Program-made: the position numbers and the translations under genes
The notes under the pieces: generated by a model
Seen by the model: only the letters and a program-made list of their open reading frames with translations
Database searches by the model: none
Told to the model about the DNA's origin: nothing
Assembly (NCBI GenBank): GCA_014529385.2
Contig: CM043962.1
Coordinates: 46,731,098-46,795,097 of the forward strand
From: Adiantum capillus-veneris
Taxonomy: Eukaryota > Streptophyta > Polypodiopsida > Polypodiales > Pteridaceae
Reading direction: 5' to 3'
Length of the DNA stretch: 64,000 bases
Shown: positions 31,978-44,031 of the stretch, one piece after another
Layout: every line of letters begins with the position of its first letter
Position numbering within the stretch: the stretch's first letter is position 1

Positions 31978-32633
31978 AACTCAACACCCAAGAAAGACTA
32001 CTCTTTGACGATGTCATGCTCAAAAAATGATTGCACCCAATAGAAGACCTTTATGTTTCTTAAATGGCGGAGCAGGGACTAGAAAAACATTCACCCTCCT
32101 CTTGATTGTACAAGGACTATTACGGCTATACAACCATAAATATGACTCTAGCGTTGACTCCATAAAAGTGTTGCTAACTGCATACACAGGGAAGGAAGCT
32201 TTCAACATCGAAGGCACAACGATACACTCCGCTCTCCATCTACCATTGATCACTACATCCAACGTATCATTGCCTGCAAAAAATCTTAACACCCTGTCTT
32301 TTCTTTACCAAGACCTCAAACTAGTTGTGTTTGACGAAGTGTCCTTAATAGGCCACAATGTCTTTGCAATGGCAGATTCCCACCTCCGAGCTATCAAAAA
32401 ACATACGATAATATTTTGGCGGTGTGGATGTTATTTTATGTGGTAACCTTTACCAAGCTAGCCCAATGCGAGAGTCTTGGATTTTCTCAAAGAAGAACCT
32501 ACTTTTTGAAGCAATCGCACCATCCTTTTGGCACCATCTTGTAAAGTGCTATGAACTCACCATCACTATGCGGGAAAATGATACAACGTATATTAATATC
32601 CTCAATAGACTGTTATCCCTCTTTCTCTAGCCA
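31978..32633 (+). pseudogene. Helitron-type (Pif1-like) helicase fragment
   Basis: LNTQERLLFDDVM begins the helicase. A stop/frameshift is followed by FLNGGAGTRKTFTLL, a Walker A motif in which the Gly before Lys reads Arg. VVFDEVSLIG is Walker B. GGCGGTGTGGATG shifts frame into DVILCGNLYQASPM, where Asp of the usual GDLYQ reads Asn, then FWHHLVKCYELTITMREND. The piece ends at a (CT)n array, with no Rep domain or Helitron termini visible. It is a decayed remnant. Confidence 0.75.
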
Positions 32634-32661
32634 TTTGTGCCATCAGCTCCAGAAGGCCATG

Positions 32662-33089
<428 letters not shown>

Positions 33090-33177
<88 letters not shown>
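33090..33177. repeat. (GA)n microsatellite, about 88 bp
   Basis: Lies directly at the 3' side of minus-strand LINE K, next to the A-rich end ATAAAA (minus strand). Confidence 0.95.
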
Positions 33178-33182
<5 letters not shown>

Positions 33183-33834
33183 ATGATTGTCCTCGGAGGT
33201 CAAATATGACCTATGGGACCAAAGCTACATGTGATGTAGTATGTGTATGGTTGGTGAGTGACTCTTGATGCTCCAAAATTGTGGTGATGAGAGTCACAAC
33301 CGAGAGCCAACAATGTGGCTGGGAGAGGAAAGTGTGTAGGTCTAATCCATGGATAAAAATGTGAGGGAAGCAAGTTTGGATGTGACCAAAAGATGAGCAC
33401 TCTAGTAGTGTGTGGTACTCAAATGCTCGAACTAGTAGTGAGCATAATGTGCACAATCAATTTGACTCTTCTCCATTGCCCCAACACCCTGCCCCTCATC
33501 GAAGGGAGTGGGAGCTAAGCCAAATGGTTGTGATAGTGCATATCGTTGACAAGGGGATAGGCTCAATCATGTAAGCGTGAGTACGTTTCCTCTTTCAGTG
33601 AAGAACATGGTTTTGTAGTCGGAGGCAATATGGGTGGTGTAATGTATGAAGCATTACTCACCAAAATTCTCGCAAGCGGTAATACATTGGCGTTGTAGAA
33701 AAGCTTCATTCACTTGGGAGTCAATTGAGGCATCATGGAGCAAGTGTAATGCATCCCCTATCCCAAACCGCTTCTTTATGTCTTGCATCCATTCCATGCT
33801 CAAGGTCTTGCTTTTATACGTCTCTTGAACTTTT

Positions 33835-34572
33835 TTACTTGCTTTCCATGCAATTGTAGGAAGTCGATGTGAGGGGTTTTGACGCATCTTTTTCATGTAC
33901 TCCACACCACTTTCCATGCCCAACCATAACCTCAATTGGAAGAGATCCTAACTCAAGACGTAGGAGCATATATGGTGTTTGTGTCTTAACTTCGAGAAAG
34001 TTTGTAAGAGAATACTTTTGGAAATTCTCACACTCTTTCCAAGTAGACTTTGAGATGCTCCCACCCCACAATTCAACTCCATAAAGAAGAACTGGTGTCA
34101 CCAATGCGTCAAAAAGGTACTTCTTGAGAACCCAACACGATGTTTCCAACATTACGCGTGTTGTCAAATGCATAATACACTCTTTTTCCCGCTTCCAAAT
34201 GACGCAATTCATGCCACTTGTAATTGGCCGGAACCTCAGGACAAGGTACTTAAAGCTCTCAACAACTTCAAGTGTCTCATTGCTGTACACATTGCATGGC
34301 TTCTCCTTATGGTTGGTTTTCACAAGCATAACCTTTGTTTTGGATTCATTCACAATTAGCCCACTGTGCAAGTAAAAGTTCTCAAGGACAACCATAAGCT
34401 TTTGTGCGTCTTCTAAAGTGTGTGTTAGAAGCACCACACCATCCGCATACAACAAAAGCATGATTATTGTATTGCAAGTAGTGACCTCTTTGATGCCTTT
34501 TTCTTGCATAAAGTTAAGTACCATTTGTTCCAATTGATCGATGCATAGACCAAAGAGAGTTGGTGACAACAA
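33835..34572 (-). pseudogene. LINE K reverse transcriptase, palm to C-terminal region
   Basis: The 245-codon minus-strand frame contains LSPTLFGLCIDQLEQM, the catalytic region LLLYADGVVLL (the YADD box reads YADG), VNESKTKVM and SFKYLVLRF, the usual order in LINE RTs. The Cys/His-poor end (CENFQKYSLTNFLEVKTQTP) resembles the thumb/linker. The changed catalytic Asp indicates loss of activity. Confidence 0.75.
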
Positions 34573-34599
34573 AAATTCTTGTTTAACCCCAATAGTGCT

Positions 34600-34848
34600 T
34601 CAATTTTTTTTTGAAATTCCTCTTCCCATGTGCAATTGACACATCATCTTCTCATAGATTTGAGAAACTGCAAGCATAGACTCACTTGGTACTTGGACTT
34701 CTTCCATCCTTCTCCACAAATATTTATGTGGAATCATATCAAAGGCTTTCTTAAAGTTCACAAAGCAACAATACAATCGCTTGCCTTTCAATCGACTTTC
34801 CTCCATGAGAACACGAAGAGTGACAAGATGATCAATGGTGCTATTGGG

Positions 34849-34850
<2 letters not shown>
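34600..34850 (-). pseudogene. LINE K reverse transcriptase, finger region
   Basis: The minus frame reads CFVNFKKAFDMIPHKYLWRR (the conserved DFKKAFD box with Asn for the first Asp), then YEKMMCQLHMG. It links to the next part across a frameshift near 34590. Its upstream end merges with the microsatellite. Confidence 0.7.

Positions 34851-34886
<36 letters not shown>
34851..34886. repeat. (GA)n microsatellite at LINE K 5' junction
   Basis: About 18 GA units, immediately preceded by GGGG at the LINE boundary. Confidence 0.95.
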
Positions 34887-34887
<1 letters not shown>

Positions 34888-35863
34888 TGTCGATGAGTGC
34901 CACAAAGACAGCATGCCTTCGGATCACCTCCATAAACAGACGAAGACAAGTGGCTATCAACTCAACTCTAAATGCACTACCCACACTCCATTGAGCGACC
35001 TCCCCAGGGCTCCCCCCCTCTCTCTCATCCATTTGTCCCCTTGCCTCCAAAAAGATCTCCCGCCCGTGCCTTTCTTTTTTCCTTTCATGCCTCTTCCAAA
35101 AACGACATCTTTGGAGATACTCTTTAATAAATACCCAAAAAGTTGAACATACCGACTCGATGATACTATGGCTCCTCATGGCAAGCCAATAAGAGTTGTG
35201 TCTCACATAATACTAGTAGAATTAATAACATTAACATTATTTCTAAATGTGGAGAAAATGCAAGGGGCATAACACATTCTGCTACTCTTAATTCTTGTGA
35301 AAGAGTGGTACACATACAAATCAAAGGATCTATGGCTTTCTACAGATCCACGTGGCACGTTGGACTAATGAATAAAACCTCCTCTCTCCAAGGCATCTAC
35401 CCTTTCCAACTTCCCTAGTGCAACTTCATGAAAGCATTGTGTATGTAGAAGATGAAAGCTCTAGCCCCCTTGGTGTGGCAATTTTATATCTGGGATCCCT
35501 CCAACCCAACATGGTGCACCTAACCATTGATTCCTTGAACCCATGTCACTTATAGACAAGGATGGATTTTACTCTACACGATTGGTTCTCCTCATTCACA
35601 GGAGATTGTCCTCCTTGGATTTAGAATATAGGAAAAGATATATCATTTTTATTTTTATTTTTGGCAATATTCTCTCCAAAAGAGAGAGTTAGATGATAAT
35701 AGTCACAACCAAAAGTAGAACATCTCCATACTAAGAATGAGCCATGGAAGCCAAAAAACAAAAAAAGAATTACTATCAATTTCATACAATACTTAGTGGG
35801 CTTTATAGGGGCCGTATCCACATAGAAACCATAAACAATAGTCTATGAGAGAGCCACCTGACC
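34887..35863. other. No gene recognised
   Basis: Non-coding on inspection. A minus frame near 34890-35206 (VELIATCLRLFMEVIRR) is open but shows no family motif. The right end abuts the 3' LTR of chromovirus F. Confidence 0.4.
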
Positions 35864-35980
35864 TGAAAGGAGGAGAGTAATGCAGTGTGCTAGTCTCCAC
35901 CTAACCATGTTATCTTATACCTAGCATACACAATGTCCGATCGGGCCAATGGCCTTGCCCGTAGGACCCGTGTCCTTACA
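35864..35980 (-). repeat. Chromovirus F 3' LTR, 117 bp
   Basis: On the minus strand it runs TGTAAGGACACGGG to CTCCTCCTTTCA, preceded by a poly-G polypurine tract (poly-C at 35984-36008 on the plus strand). It matches the LTR series at 46999-48200. Confidence 0.8.
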
Positions 35981-35983
35981 TTA

Positions 35984-36008
35984 CCCCCCCCCCCCCCCCC
36001 CCCCCCCC
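35984..36008 (-). promoter_or_regulatory. Polypurine tract of chromovirus F (poly-G)
   Basis: About 25 G on the minus strand directly before TAATGTAAGGACAC. Related elements have shorter tracts here (CCAAGGGAGGGCTAA at 47263-47277, minus), so the G run has expanded. Confidence 0.7.
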
Positions 36009-36044
36009 TGGAGAATCATTTTCATCCTCAAAAACAAACGTAGA

Positions 36045-36395
36045 AAAAAGTTTCTTAAGTGCGAAGACATTCTCCCATGTAGAACATTATTTAGGTCCAT
36101 CTAGCCATTTCACGAACACGTGTCGTTTGACATGATGTCTCTGCAAAGCTCACGAGAATCCAAAACCTTTTCGGGTTCATGAGGGATGCTTGGTGGTTCT
36201 ATAATGTCAACTAACACACATGTGTTAACGACATTATCATTCTGTCCTAGCTGTCTTTGTAAACGGCTAACATGAAAAACAGGATGAACTCTTGAGTGCT
36301 CGGGAAGAGCTAACTTATATGCCACTTGACCTGTATATCTGAGAATGGTAACGCTCCACAATATTGTGGTGAAAATTTAGCAGCTTTTTCCATCT
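36045..36395 (-). pseudogene. Chromovirus F integrase C-terminus and chromodomain
   Basis: LRYTGQVAYKLALPEHSRVH and PVFHVSRLQRQLG are typical of the end of chromovirus integrase. EKVLDSRELCRD, with HVFVKWLDGP in a shifted frame, fits a chromodomain. Two frameshifts or stops are present. Confidence 0.7.
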
Positions 36396-37190
36396 TCATA
36401 CTTTGAGGAAAACCTTGTCTCCTTCTTGGGAAGTAGCAAGACGGTGATGCTCATCTGCGTACTTCTTATATTGATCTTGATCTTGCTTAATATTTTGTCG
36501 AGCAACTCGAAGCATATCAAAATGGTCTTGGAGAAAATCCTTCACTTTTTGCATCTTCTCTATAGCCAACCCCACCGTTACAGGTGATCTAGGTTGAAAA
36601 CCATATAAAAGCATAAATGGACTAAACATTGTAGTCACATGCTTTGAACTATTATAAGAAAATTCCAATATAGGCAAGTAGTCTTCCCAATTGGTTTGCT
36701 TCTTGCTAACGTACACTCGTAGCATATCCTCTAGCACTTGATTAACGCTTTCAATTTGACCATCTGTTTGTGAATGATCAGTCGTACTAAGATTAAGTGT
36801 AGTTTCCAACTTTTGGAACGCAACTGTCCAGAAGTGATTATTAAACTTTCAATCTTTGTCACTGATGATACTAGTTGGAAGACCATAGAGTCTCTATATA
36901 TGCTCTATAAATAGCCACGCTAATTTCGATGTCTGAACCGTAGTCTTAGTGGGAACGAATTGACACCTCTTTGTTAGACGGTCTACAATTACCCATATGG
37001 CATCATGGCCACGATTCGTATTAGGTAGTCCTACTAAAAAATCCATAGAGATACTCTCCCACTTATCTTGTGGAATATCCAAAGGATGTAAAAAAACACC
37101 TACCTTGAGGCGATCTGCCTTATTAACCTGGCAATGTTGGCAGTTTAGTACGTACTCTTGAACATCATGATGTAAGCCTGGCCAATAAAT
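36396..37190 (-). pseudogene. Chromovirus F integrase
   Basis: The minus-strand order is a zinc end (CQHCQVNKADRL), WESISMDFLVGLPNT (first catalytic Asp), a degraded second Asp region, then TDGQIESVNQVLEDMLR with the catalytic Glu in DGQIES. WEDYLPILEFSYNSS and the basic end follow. Frame changes lie near 36850 and 37090. Confidence 0.75.
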
Positions 37191-37199
37191 TTACCGTCG

Positions 37200-37870
37200 A
37201 ACTAAGGCATACATCTTATGAATACTTGGATGACTAGCACTTGGACTATCGTAACAAATAATGTTTGGCGCCTAGTGTTGAGTCCTTTAGCACATATACT
37301 CTACCCTTGTGAAGTAAGTAGCCATCATCAATGTAAAAATTCTTCCATCGCTTAAGCTCGTCCTGAGTAGGGGTGGAGCATTGTGTGTTGGGAGTTTTTA
37401 TCTGCGCGTGCAGAACCATGTTGATATGGCCGTGCAGAGACATGTGAGTGTAAGGGATCCCTTCTTAAAACTGCACTCCACACTTTAGCATATGATTGAT
37501 CTTGTGCACACTTGCCACGTAATGACTCCCAAAAATCACTCTTTATTTCCATGAAAGCAAGTGAATTAATCTGAGACATCCGTCTTGGTGCATCCACTAC
37601 TATATTATATCGCCCCTTGCAATATTGTAGCTTACAATCATAATCTTGAAGGATCTCCACCCATCTAGCTTTATGACCCTTCAAGTCCGTTTGAGTAGTA
37701 AACCATTTTATACTCTCATGGTCAAAAACCACTTCAAACTCGACACCGTATAAATAGTGTCGCCACTTTCGTAAAGCGTGAACTATGGCATAGAGCTCCC
37801 TCTCATAGACATAATAATTTTGTTGAGCTCTATCCAACTTTTTAATTTCAAAGGCTATAGGTCTTCCCTC
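37200..37870 (-). pseudogene. Chromovirus F RNase H
   Basis: After the IDASDKAIGAVLV end of the preceding frame and a stop comes LDRAQQNYYVYERELYAIVH, ALRKWRHYLYG, FDHESIKWF (the usual TDH reads FDH) and a degraded DALSR end. Confidence 0.75.
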
Positions 37871-38783
37871 CTAGACAAGTACCGCACCAATTGCTTTATC
37901 ACTAGCATCAATCTCTATTACAAACGGCTTAAGTGGGTCAATGATTTCTAGGATGGGAGCAGTGGCTACAGCTACCTCGAGCTGTTCAAAATTGCACCAT
38001 TGGGCTTCTTCCCAAGAAAAGGTCTTACCTTTTGATTCAAGTTGATCCGTCATAGGAACAACGATTTTGGCATAATCACGGGTATATTGTCGATAAAATC
38101 TAGCCATGGCTAAGAAGTTTTGAAGCTCCTCAATCGTATTGGGATGTGGCCATCGAAGAATAGCCGCGACCTTATCAGTGTCGATCTTGATTCCAGAATA
38201 AGAGATCACATGGTCAAGGTAATGTATCTCTGTTTAAAAAAAAAAGCACTTGCTTGGCTTAGCATGCAGGGCATGAGTTCGTAGCTGTTTGAACATTAAT
38301 CGTAAGTGTTCTATGTGTTCATCTTCAGACTTTCTGAATGCTCTGGATATCTTTCAAAAGGATGCGCACCTGGTGGTATCATGTACAAAGATCAATCTTT
38401 GTATAGTATCTTGCCCCATGGAGTTGATCAAACAACTCTTCCACTCGAGGTAGAGGATACTTATTCTTGATGGTTATGGCATTTAACCTACGATAATCTA
38501 CGTACATGCGCGTAGTACCATCTTTCTTTTTTACCAATAGAATTGGCGATGCCCAAGGCGAAGTGCTAGGTCTAATGAAACCACGGGTGGGGTAGTCAGC
38601 CAACTGACGCTCAACCTCCTTGGCCTCACTAGCACTCATACAATAAGGTGGTTTACTTACTGGTTTAGTGCCCCGCAAGACATCTATGTCATGTTGCACA
38701 TCACGTGTAGGGGATAAACCTGGCGGTAAATCACTTGAGAATACATCAATGCAATCCTTGAGTAAGTGAGTCAATTTTTCCAT
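37871..38783 (-). pseudogene. Chromovirus F reverse transcriptase with catalytic-site deletion
   Basis: The first part holds [39 protein letters not shown] and [16 protein letters not shown], ending at KIDLCT. After a short scrambled stretch (about 38220-38380) it resumes at ISYSGIKIDTDKVAAI and continues to the RNase H start. The segment with the F.YxDD catalytic box is gone, so a deletion removed the RT active site. Confidence 0.75.
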
Positions 38784-39023
38784 GCAAAAGGAGAAAGTAA
38801 ACTAGAGCTATTTTGGGATGGAGAATCTTGTAATTCCTTTAATGTTTGTTTTACAACAGCTGCTTGTTGCTCAACGTAATTAGAATGGAGAGCACTTTGC
38901 TCTTTAGAATTGTTAGCACTTTGCAAACCATAACTAGAATCCACAACACTTTGCTCTTGAGAATTCACAAGACTCGGAGATAAGTGAATAACACAAAAAG
39001 ACTTCATCTATTAAATCGACTTC
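38784..39023 (-). pseudogene. Chromovirus F protease-RT linker
   Basis: Low-complexity Ser/Gln/Asn-rich minus frame (EQSVVDSSYGLQSANNSKEQ) between protease and RT, cut at 39024-39028 by the copia G insertion. Confidence 0.55.
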
Positions 39024-39028
39024 CTATA

Positions 39029-39257
39029 TGTTACCATATACATGTGGTAGTGATGTGTGTGAACACACTAGGACGGCCGGGGCATTTTTTTCCCTCTTTA
39101 GGAGGTTTTTCCCCCCCGAGCATTGTATATACGCCCATCACTCGAGGGCTATATATCTTTCCATTGCATACTAAGTAACACACTCTCTATTGTGTGCCTT
39201 GAGCTTCCTTCATCTTCTCCAAGCTGTGTGCATTTCTCTACAACCCTAATTCCAACG
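39029..39257 (+). repeat. Copia G 5' LTR
   Basis: 229 bp, TGTTACCATATACATG to ATTCCAACG (the final A of CA has become G). Contains the TATATAC promoter box near 39126. Confidence 0.92.
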
Positions 39258-39622
39258 ATTGGTATCAGAGCAGGTTAGGTTCTCTCAGGCTTAATCGCCA
39301 GCTACTCCAGTACACGCCTGCTCATTTTCTCCGATTACAGTGAGGTTTGGCGAGCGTTCGCAAGTCGACAAATATTTTGGATGAACTCGTAGAGCTCAGT
39401 CTGCTCAGATTTTTGATCGAGCTCATTTCGGCCTCCGTTTCCACTACAAGCGACTAGTCCTGCACAGGCTATTTCGTCATTTTGTGCAAAATTTCTGTCA
39501 GTGCCGTTTTCTGCATAACAGGTGCCTCATAGTCTTCTACGGTTTGTGCTATATAGCACATGTTTTTCTCGCTTCGTTTATCCTATTTTCGGGCAGTTTT
39601 CACATCAGGTGCAACATTTACC

Positions 39623-40599
39623 ATGGCTGACAACAACATAGATGTGTTCAAGATGTTTGCTGCTGAAGACAGGTTGGATGGGGACAATTACCCTATGTGG
39701 ACTTATATGATGCAACATGTTGTTGTGTCAAAGGGTGTCTGGAATATTGTGCAGGGCATTGATGTACGTCCTGGTTCTGAGGACGTAGGCGATGTTGAGG
39801 ATGTTGCAGGTCTTGCTACAAGGATTGCTGTTGAGTTGTTTTGCCTACGGCAGAACAAGCTCGTTGGGATGTAAAGGATGCGCAGGCTCATGCATTGATT
39901 GCATTATCTGTGACGCACCATTGTTCCTCACATTCGTTCAGCAAAATCAGCAAAACAGGCTTGGGATATTTTGGATGGTCTTTATGCAAGTCGCAATGAA
40001 GCTAAAATTGCTTTGTTGCGTAAAGAGTTGGAGTCGAAGATTATGCATGAGGAAGATGATATGGACACTTTCCTTGCTAGTGTCAAGGATATCAATGAGC
40101 AACTTATTTCTGCAGGTGAAGTCATTTCAGACAGTTCCCTTGTGCAGATTGTTCTTGATGCCTTACCAGATTCTTACCAGACTTTTGCTAGTACTTGGAG
40201 ACTTATGACCCAAGGAAATCCATAAGTTGTCAAGTTTGATGCATTGTGCACATTGCTATTGCAAGAGTCACTTTCTAGAAAAAACAGGACTAGACAACGT
40301 GCAATTGAACATGCTTTTATTGCTTCTCAAAGAAAGGGTGGTAACAACAATGCAGCCACTTCTTATGGTTCTTCTGCGAGTGGCAAAACTTCTGTTCCCA
40401 ATGCTTCTGCTGGCAACACTTCGTCTGGAAATTTTGGTCATAAGAGCAAAAAGAAGATGCGTTGCCATTATTGTAAAGCTAATGATCACTTGATCAAGCA
40501 GTGTCCTAAGTTGAAGGCCAAAGAGGCTAAGAAGAAAGAGGGTGGTTCCACTGCAAATGCTGGTTCCACTACAAATGCAGCCATTATAAGGAGACTGTA
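39623..40599 (+). pseudogene. Copia G Gag
   Basis: ATG at 39623 (MADNNIDVFKMFAAEDRLDG). A frameshift near 39850 and a TAA at 40223 break the frame. The body (ELESKIMHEEDDMDTFLASV) and a zinc knuckle CHYCKANDHLIKQC are kept, ending in a Lys/Gly/Ser/Thr-rich tail. Confidence 0.82.
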
Positions 40600-42000
40600 A
40601 TGCTGATGTTGATGCAGAATGAGGTTTTAGCACAGAGTGCACTTACAATCCTGTTGTCCATGATGCATGCTTGTCAGCTGCTACAGATTCACATGTGTGG
40701 TATTTTGATAGTGGTGCTACAAAGCACATTACCTCACATCATGAATTGTTCACCTCTCTCGAGTCTGTCCCTCATGGGAATTCAGTCACTTGTGCAAACA
40801 ATGCCTCTTATCCGGTTCAAGGAGCTGTTCCTCATGGGAATTCAGTCACTTGTGCAAACAATGCCTCTTATCCGGTTCAAGGAGTTGGAAAGATTGTGCT
40901 TACTGCTGCAAATGGCAGTTCCTTCACACTTGTTGATGCACTTTATGTACCTGGGATCAAGAAGAATCTCTTGTCTGTATCCGCACTTACTAGACTTGGA
41001 CTTGTAGTCAAATTTGTGGATGACAGATGTACAATTCATGATCTCAGTTTTGGTGATGAAATTGTTGCATCTAGCCTTTTGTGCCGTGGGTTGTATAAGC
41101 TCACTTTGTATGACAAGTGTGGACAAAATTTTGCAAATGCTGTTGTTGCAGATTCAAGGGCTATTTCCGATGCAAAACTTTGGCATGCACGTTTTGGTCA
41201 TCTGAATTTTGCCAGTTTGCTGCGTTTGCAGAAATCTGATATGGTTGCTTTTTTGCCGCCTCTTGAAGCACCTGTCAAACATGTTTGTGAAGGCTGTATT
41301 TTGGGTAAGTTGCAGCGTTCTAAGTTTCCAAAGGATGGTTCAGTTTGGGCCACATGCAGGTTGCAGGTTGTGCATAATGATGTTTGTGGGCCCATGCAAA
41401 CTCCGTCCTTGGGCAATTACCTTTACTTCATGACTTTCATTGATGATTACTCCAGGCAAGCATGGGTATTTCCTCTTAAAGCGAAGTCCGAAGTTTTTTA
41501 TGTGCTTCAAACAATTTTTGGCTATGGCTGAAAATTTCTCAAAATGTACTATGGGCACCCTCCGTTCCGATCGAGGGGGGGAGTATATGTCTCATGAATT
41601 TAATGCATTTCTGGCTAGTCATGGGATAAAACACCAATGTACAATGCCTTATACACCTCAGCAAAATGGTGTTGCTAAGAGGAAAAACAGGTCACTAACG
41701 GAAATGGCATGATGTATGGTCAAAAGTCAAGCTTTGCCGCATTCTTTTTGGCTTGAGGCCATCATGTGTGCCACTTATGTACTAAACAGGTGTCCTACGA
41801 AAGCTTTGGAGTCTATTACTCCATATGAATCATGGCATGGAAGAAAGCCTTCTATTGAGCACATGCGTGTTTTTGGCTGTTTGGCATATGCTTTGGTGCC
41901 ACAAACACAGTGCAGAAAATTGGATGATAAGGCTGCCAAATTTATTTTTGTTGGTTATAGTGCTGAAAGCAAAGGTTAGAGGTTATATCATCTGCAAACA
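40600..42000 (+). pseudogene. Copia G protease and integrase
   Basis: Protease: WYFDSGATKHITS carries the active-site Asp. A 60-bp direct duplication (40769-40828 and 40829-40888) adds 20 residues within this domain. Integrase: zinc domain HARFGHLN ... CEGCILGK, then VHNDVCGPMQT and RSDRGGEYMS with the two Asp. In the third catalytic position the usual Glu of NGVAERKNR reads Lys (codon 41677-41679). Stops lie at about 41529 and 41710. Integrase is inactive. Confidence 0.85.
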
Positions 42001-43954
42001 AAGCGTATTCTGGTTTCACGGGATGTAGTGTTTATGGAAGATTTTGTTCAGCCCTTGTTGTCATGTACTAGAGATAGTAATGTAAGCTCACAATACATTT
42101 ATGACACTTTGTTGCCTCTTTTCAGTGGTGGAAACACGAATGTAAGTTCCAATGAGGCAAATGTATAGCCTATGGGGGTTTTTGAAAATGTTACAGATCA
42201 GCCTATTACTGATGCAGATGTACATTATGTACTTGATGAGCAAAGGGCTGAAAATGAGTAGGCTAGAGGTATGCCAAAATGGCTGGTGCACACTTTGCGT
42301 GACAGTACATTGGATGCACGTTTGTCTAGTCGTACTCGTTCAGGCTCTCGCCATGCATCTTATGCATCAGATTGTTATGCTTTGGTTGTGCCTAGCTTAC
42401 ATGATGTTGAGGAGCCTCCGTCTTTTGATGAAGCACAGAATTCAAAAAATTGGATGGCTGCCATGCAATCAGAATATGATGCACTTATAGAAAATAACAC
42501 ATGGACTTTATGTGATTTGCCTCCTGGCAAAAAGGCCATTGGTACGAAGTGGGTTTACAAGTTGAAACGCAAGCCGGATGGTGAGATCAATCGCCATAAG
42601 GCTCGACTTGTTGCAAAAGGTTATGCACAACAAAAAGGCATAGATTATGAAGAGACTTTTGTTCCCACTTGTCGTATGACTACTGTGCGTTTTCTATGTG
42701 CATTGGCATCTCATTTTGGTTGGGATGTACATCAATCAGACATTGTTACTACTTTCTTGAATGGTGACATATTTGAGGAAGTTTATGTAACGCAGCCTCG
42801 CAGTTTTGTCATAAAAGGACAAGAGGACAAAGTGTGCAAATGTAACAAGGCTTTGTATGGGTTGAAGCAATCTCCTCGTGCTTGGTAATCGAAAGCTGAC
42901 ACTCATTTGGTCAAACAAGGCTTTCGTAAACAGTCCAACAGAAAGCACATTGTATGTAAAGCGTGAGGATGATGTACTTCTCATTGTGGTTCTTTATGTT
43001 GATGATTTGCTGATCATCACTGGACCAAATGAGAGACATATTGCTGAATTTAAGGCTGATTTGAATGCTACTTTCAAGATGAAAGATTTGGGACTGTTGC
43101 ATCATTACTTGGGTATACACTTTAAGCAGTGTGATGGTGGTATTGCCTTGTGTCAGAAAAGTTACATAGAGACATTGCTATGTAAGTTTGGACTTGAGGA
43201 TTGCAAACGTATTGCCACTCCCATGGAAACAGGTTTGAAGTTGAGTCTACATGATGCTGGCGATCCTGTTGATGTCACTCTTTACCAAACTGCTGTTGGT
43301 TGCCTCATTTATGTATGCAACACAAGGCCAGATATTCAGTTTGCAGTCTCACAGGTCAGCAGATTTATGCATAGCCCAGGGTCTAAGCATTGGCAGGCTA
43401 TCAAGAGGATTTTCCACTACCTTAGTGGCACTTTGCATCTTGGCTTGTTTTATTCCAAGGGGGGATCATTGCCGCCAGACTTACATGCTTTTTCGGACTC
43501 TGATCGGGCTGGTTGTTTTGACATGCGAGTGTCCACAAGTGGCTTTTGTTTCATGCTTGGCAGTTCATGTATATCATGGTTGAGCAAGAAGCAACCTACT
43601 GTGGCCACTTCGAGTTGTGAGGCTGAGTACAGGGCAGTATTCACAGTTACAGTTGAGTGTTTATGGCTCAGACACCTTATGGCTGATTTGGGTGTTGGAC
43701 AGGACACTGCCGACACTATCTATACTGACAGTCAGAGCGCATTGGCAGTTGCAAAGAACCCAGTTTTTCATGCTCGCACAAAGCACATTGAGATGCATTA
43801 CCACTATGTCAGGGAGAGGCTCTCAATAGGAGAGCTCAGCTTGGCTTATGTGCCAACACAGGACAACCTTGCAAATCTTTTCACAAAGGCATTGTCTCTT
43901 GAGAAGCTTGAAGTTTTCCGCAAAGCTTTGAGCTTACTCCCCTTTGTGGACTGA
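42001..43954 (+). pseudogene. Copia G reverse transcriptase and RNase H
   Basis: RT: KWVYKLKRKPDGEINRHKAR, HQSDIVTTFLNGDI and YGLKQSPRAW, then a TAA at 42886 and a frameshift near 42920. The YVDD box follows in VVLYVDDLLIITG. RNase H is complete in one frame: SSCEAEYRAVF, YTDSQSALAVAKNPVFHART, and the stop after SLLPFVD at 43954. Confidence 0.88.
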
Positions 43955-44031
43955 TCATGTCCTCAGGGCATGGCACTTCCCTTTACTCATGTGCCAGCTC
44001 TCGTTTACCGCATCACTCCAGGGGGGATTTT

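Larger units (their letters stand above)
33178..34850 (-). mobile_element. LINE K, 5'-truncated, between two (GA)n arrays
   Basis: A non-LTR retrotransposon fragment on the minus strand. Its 5' end opens directly from (CT)n (minus strand) within RT. Its 3' end appears to be ...CAATCATAAAA, next to another (TC)n (minus strand). It is a different family from LINE I. Confidence 0.65.

Noticed and set aside
34887-35206. Minus-strand frame VELIATCLRLFMEVIRR next to LINE K
   Set aside because: Its end is microsatellite-encoded and no LINE or host domain is recognisable.
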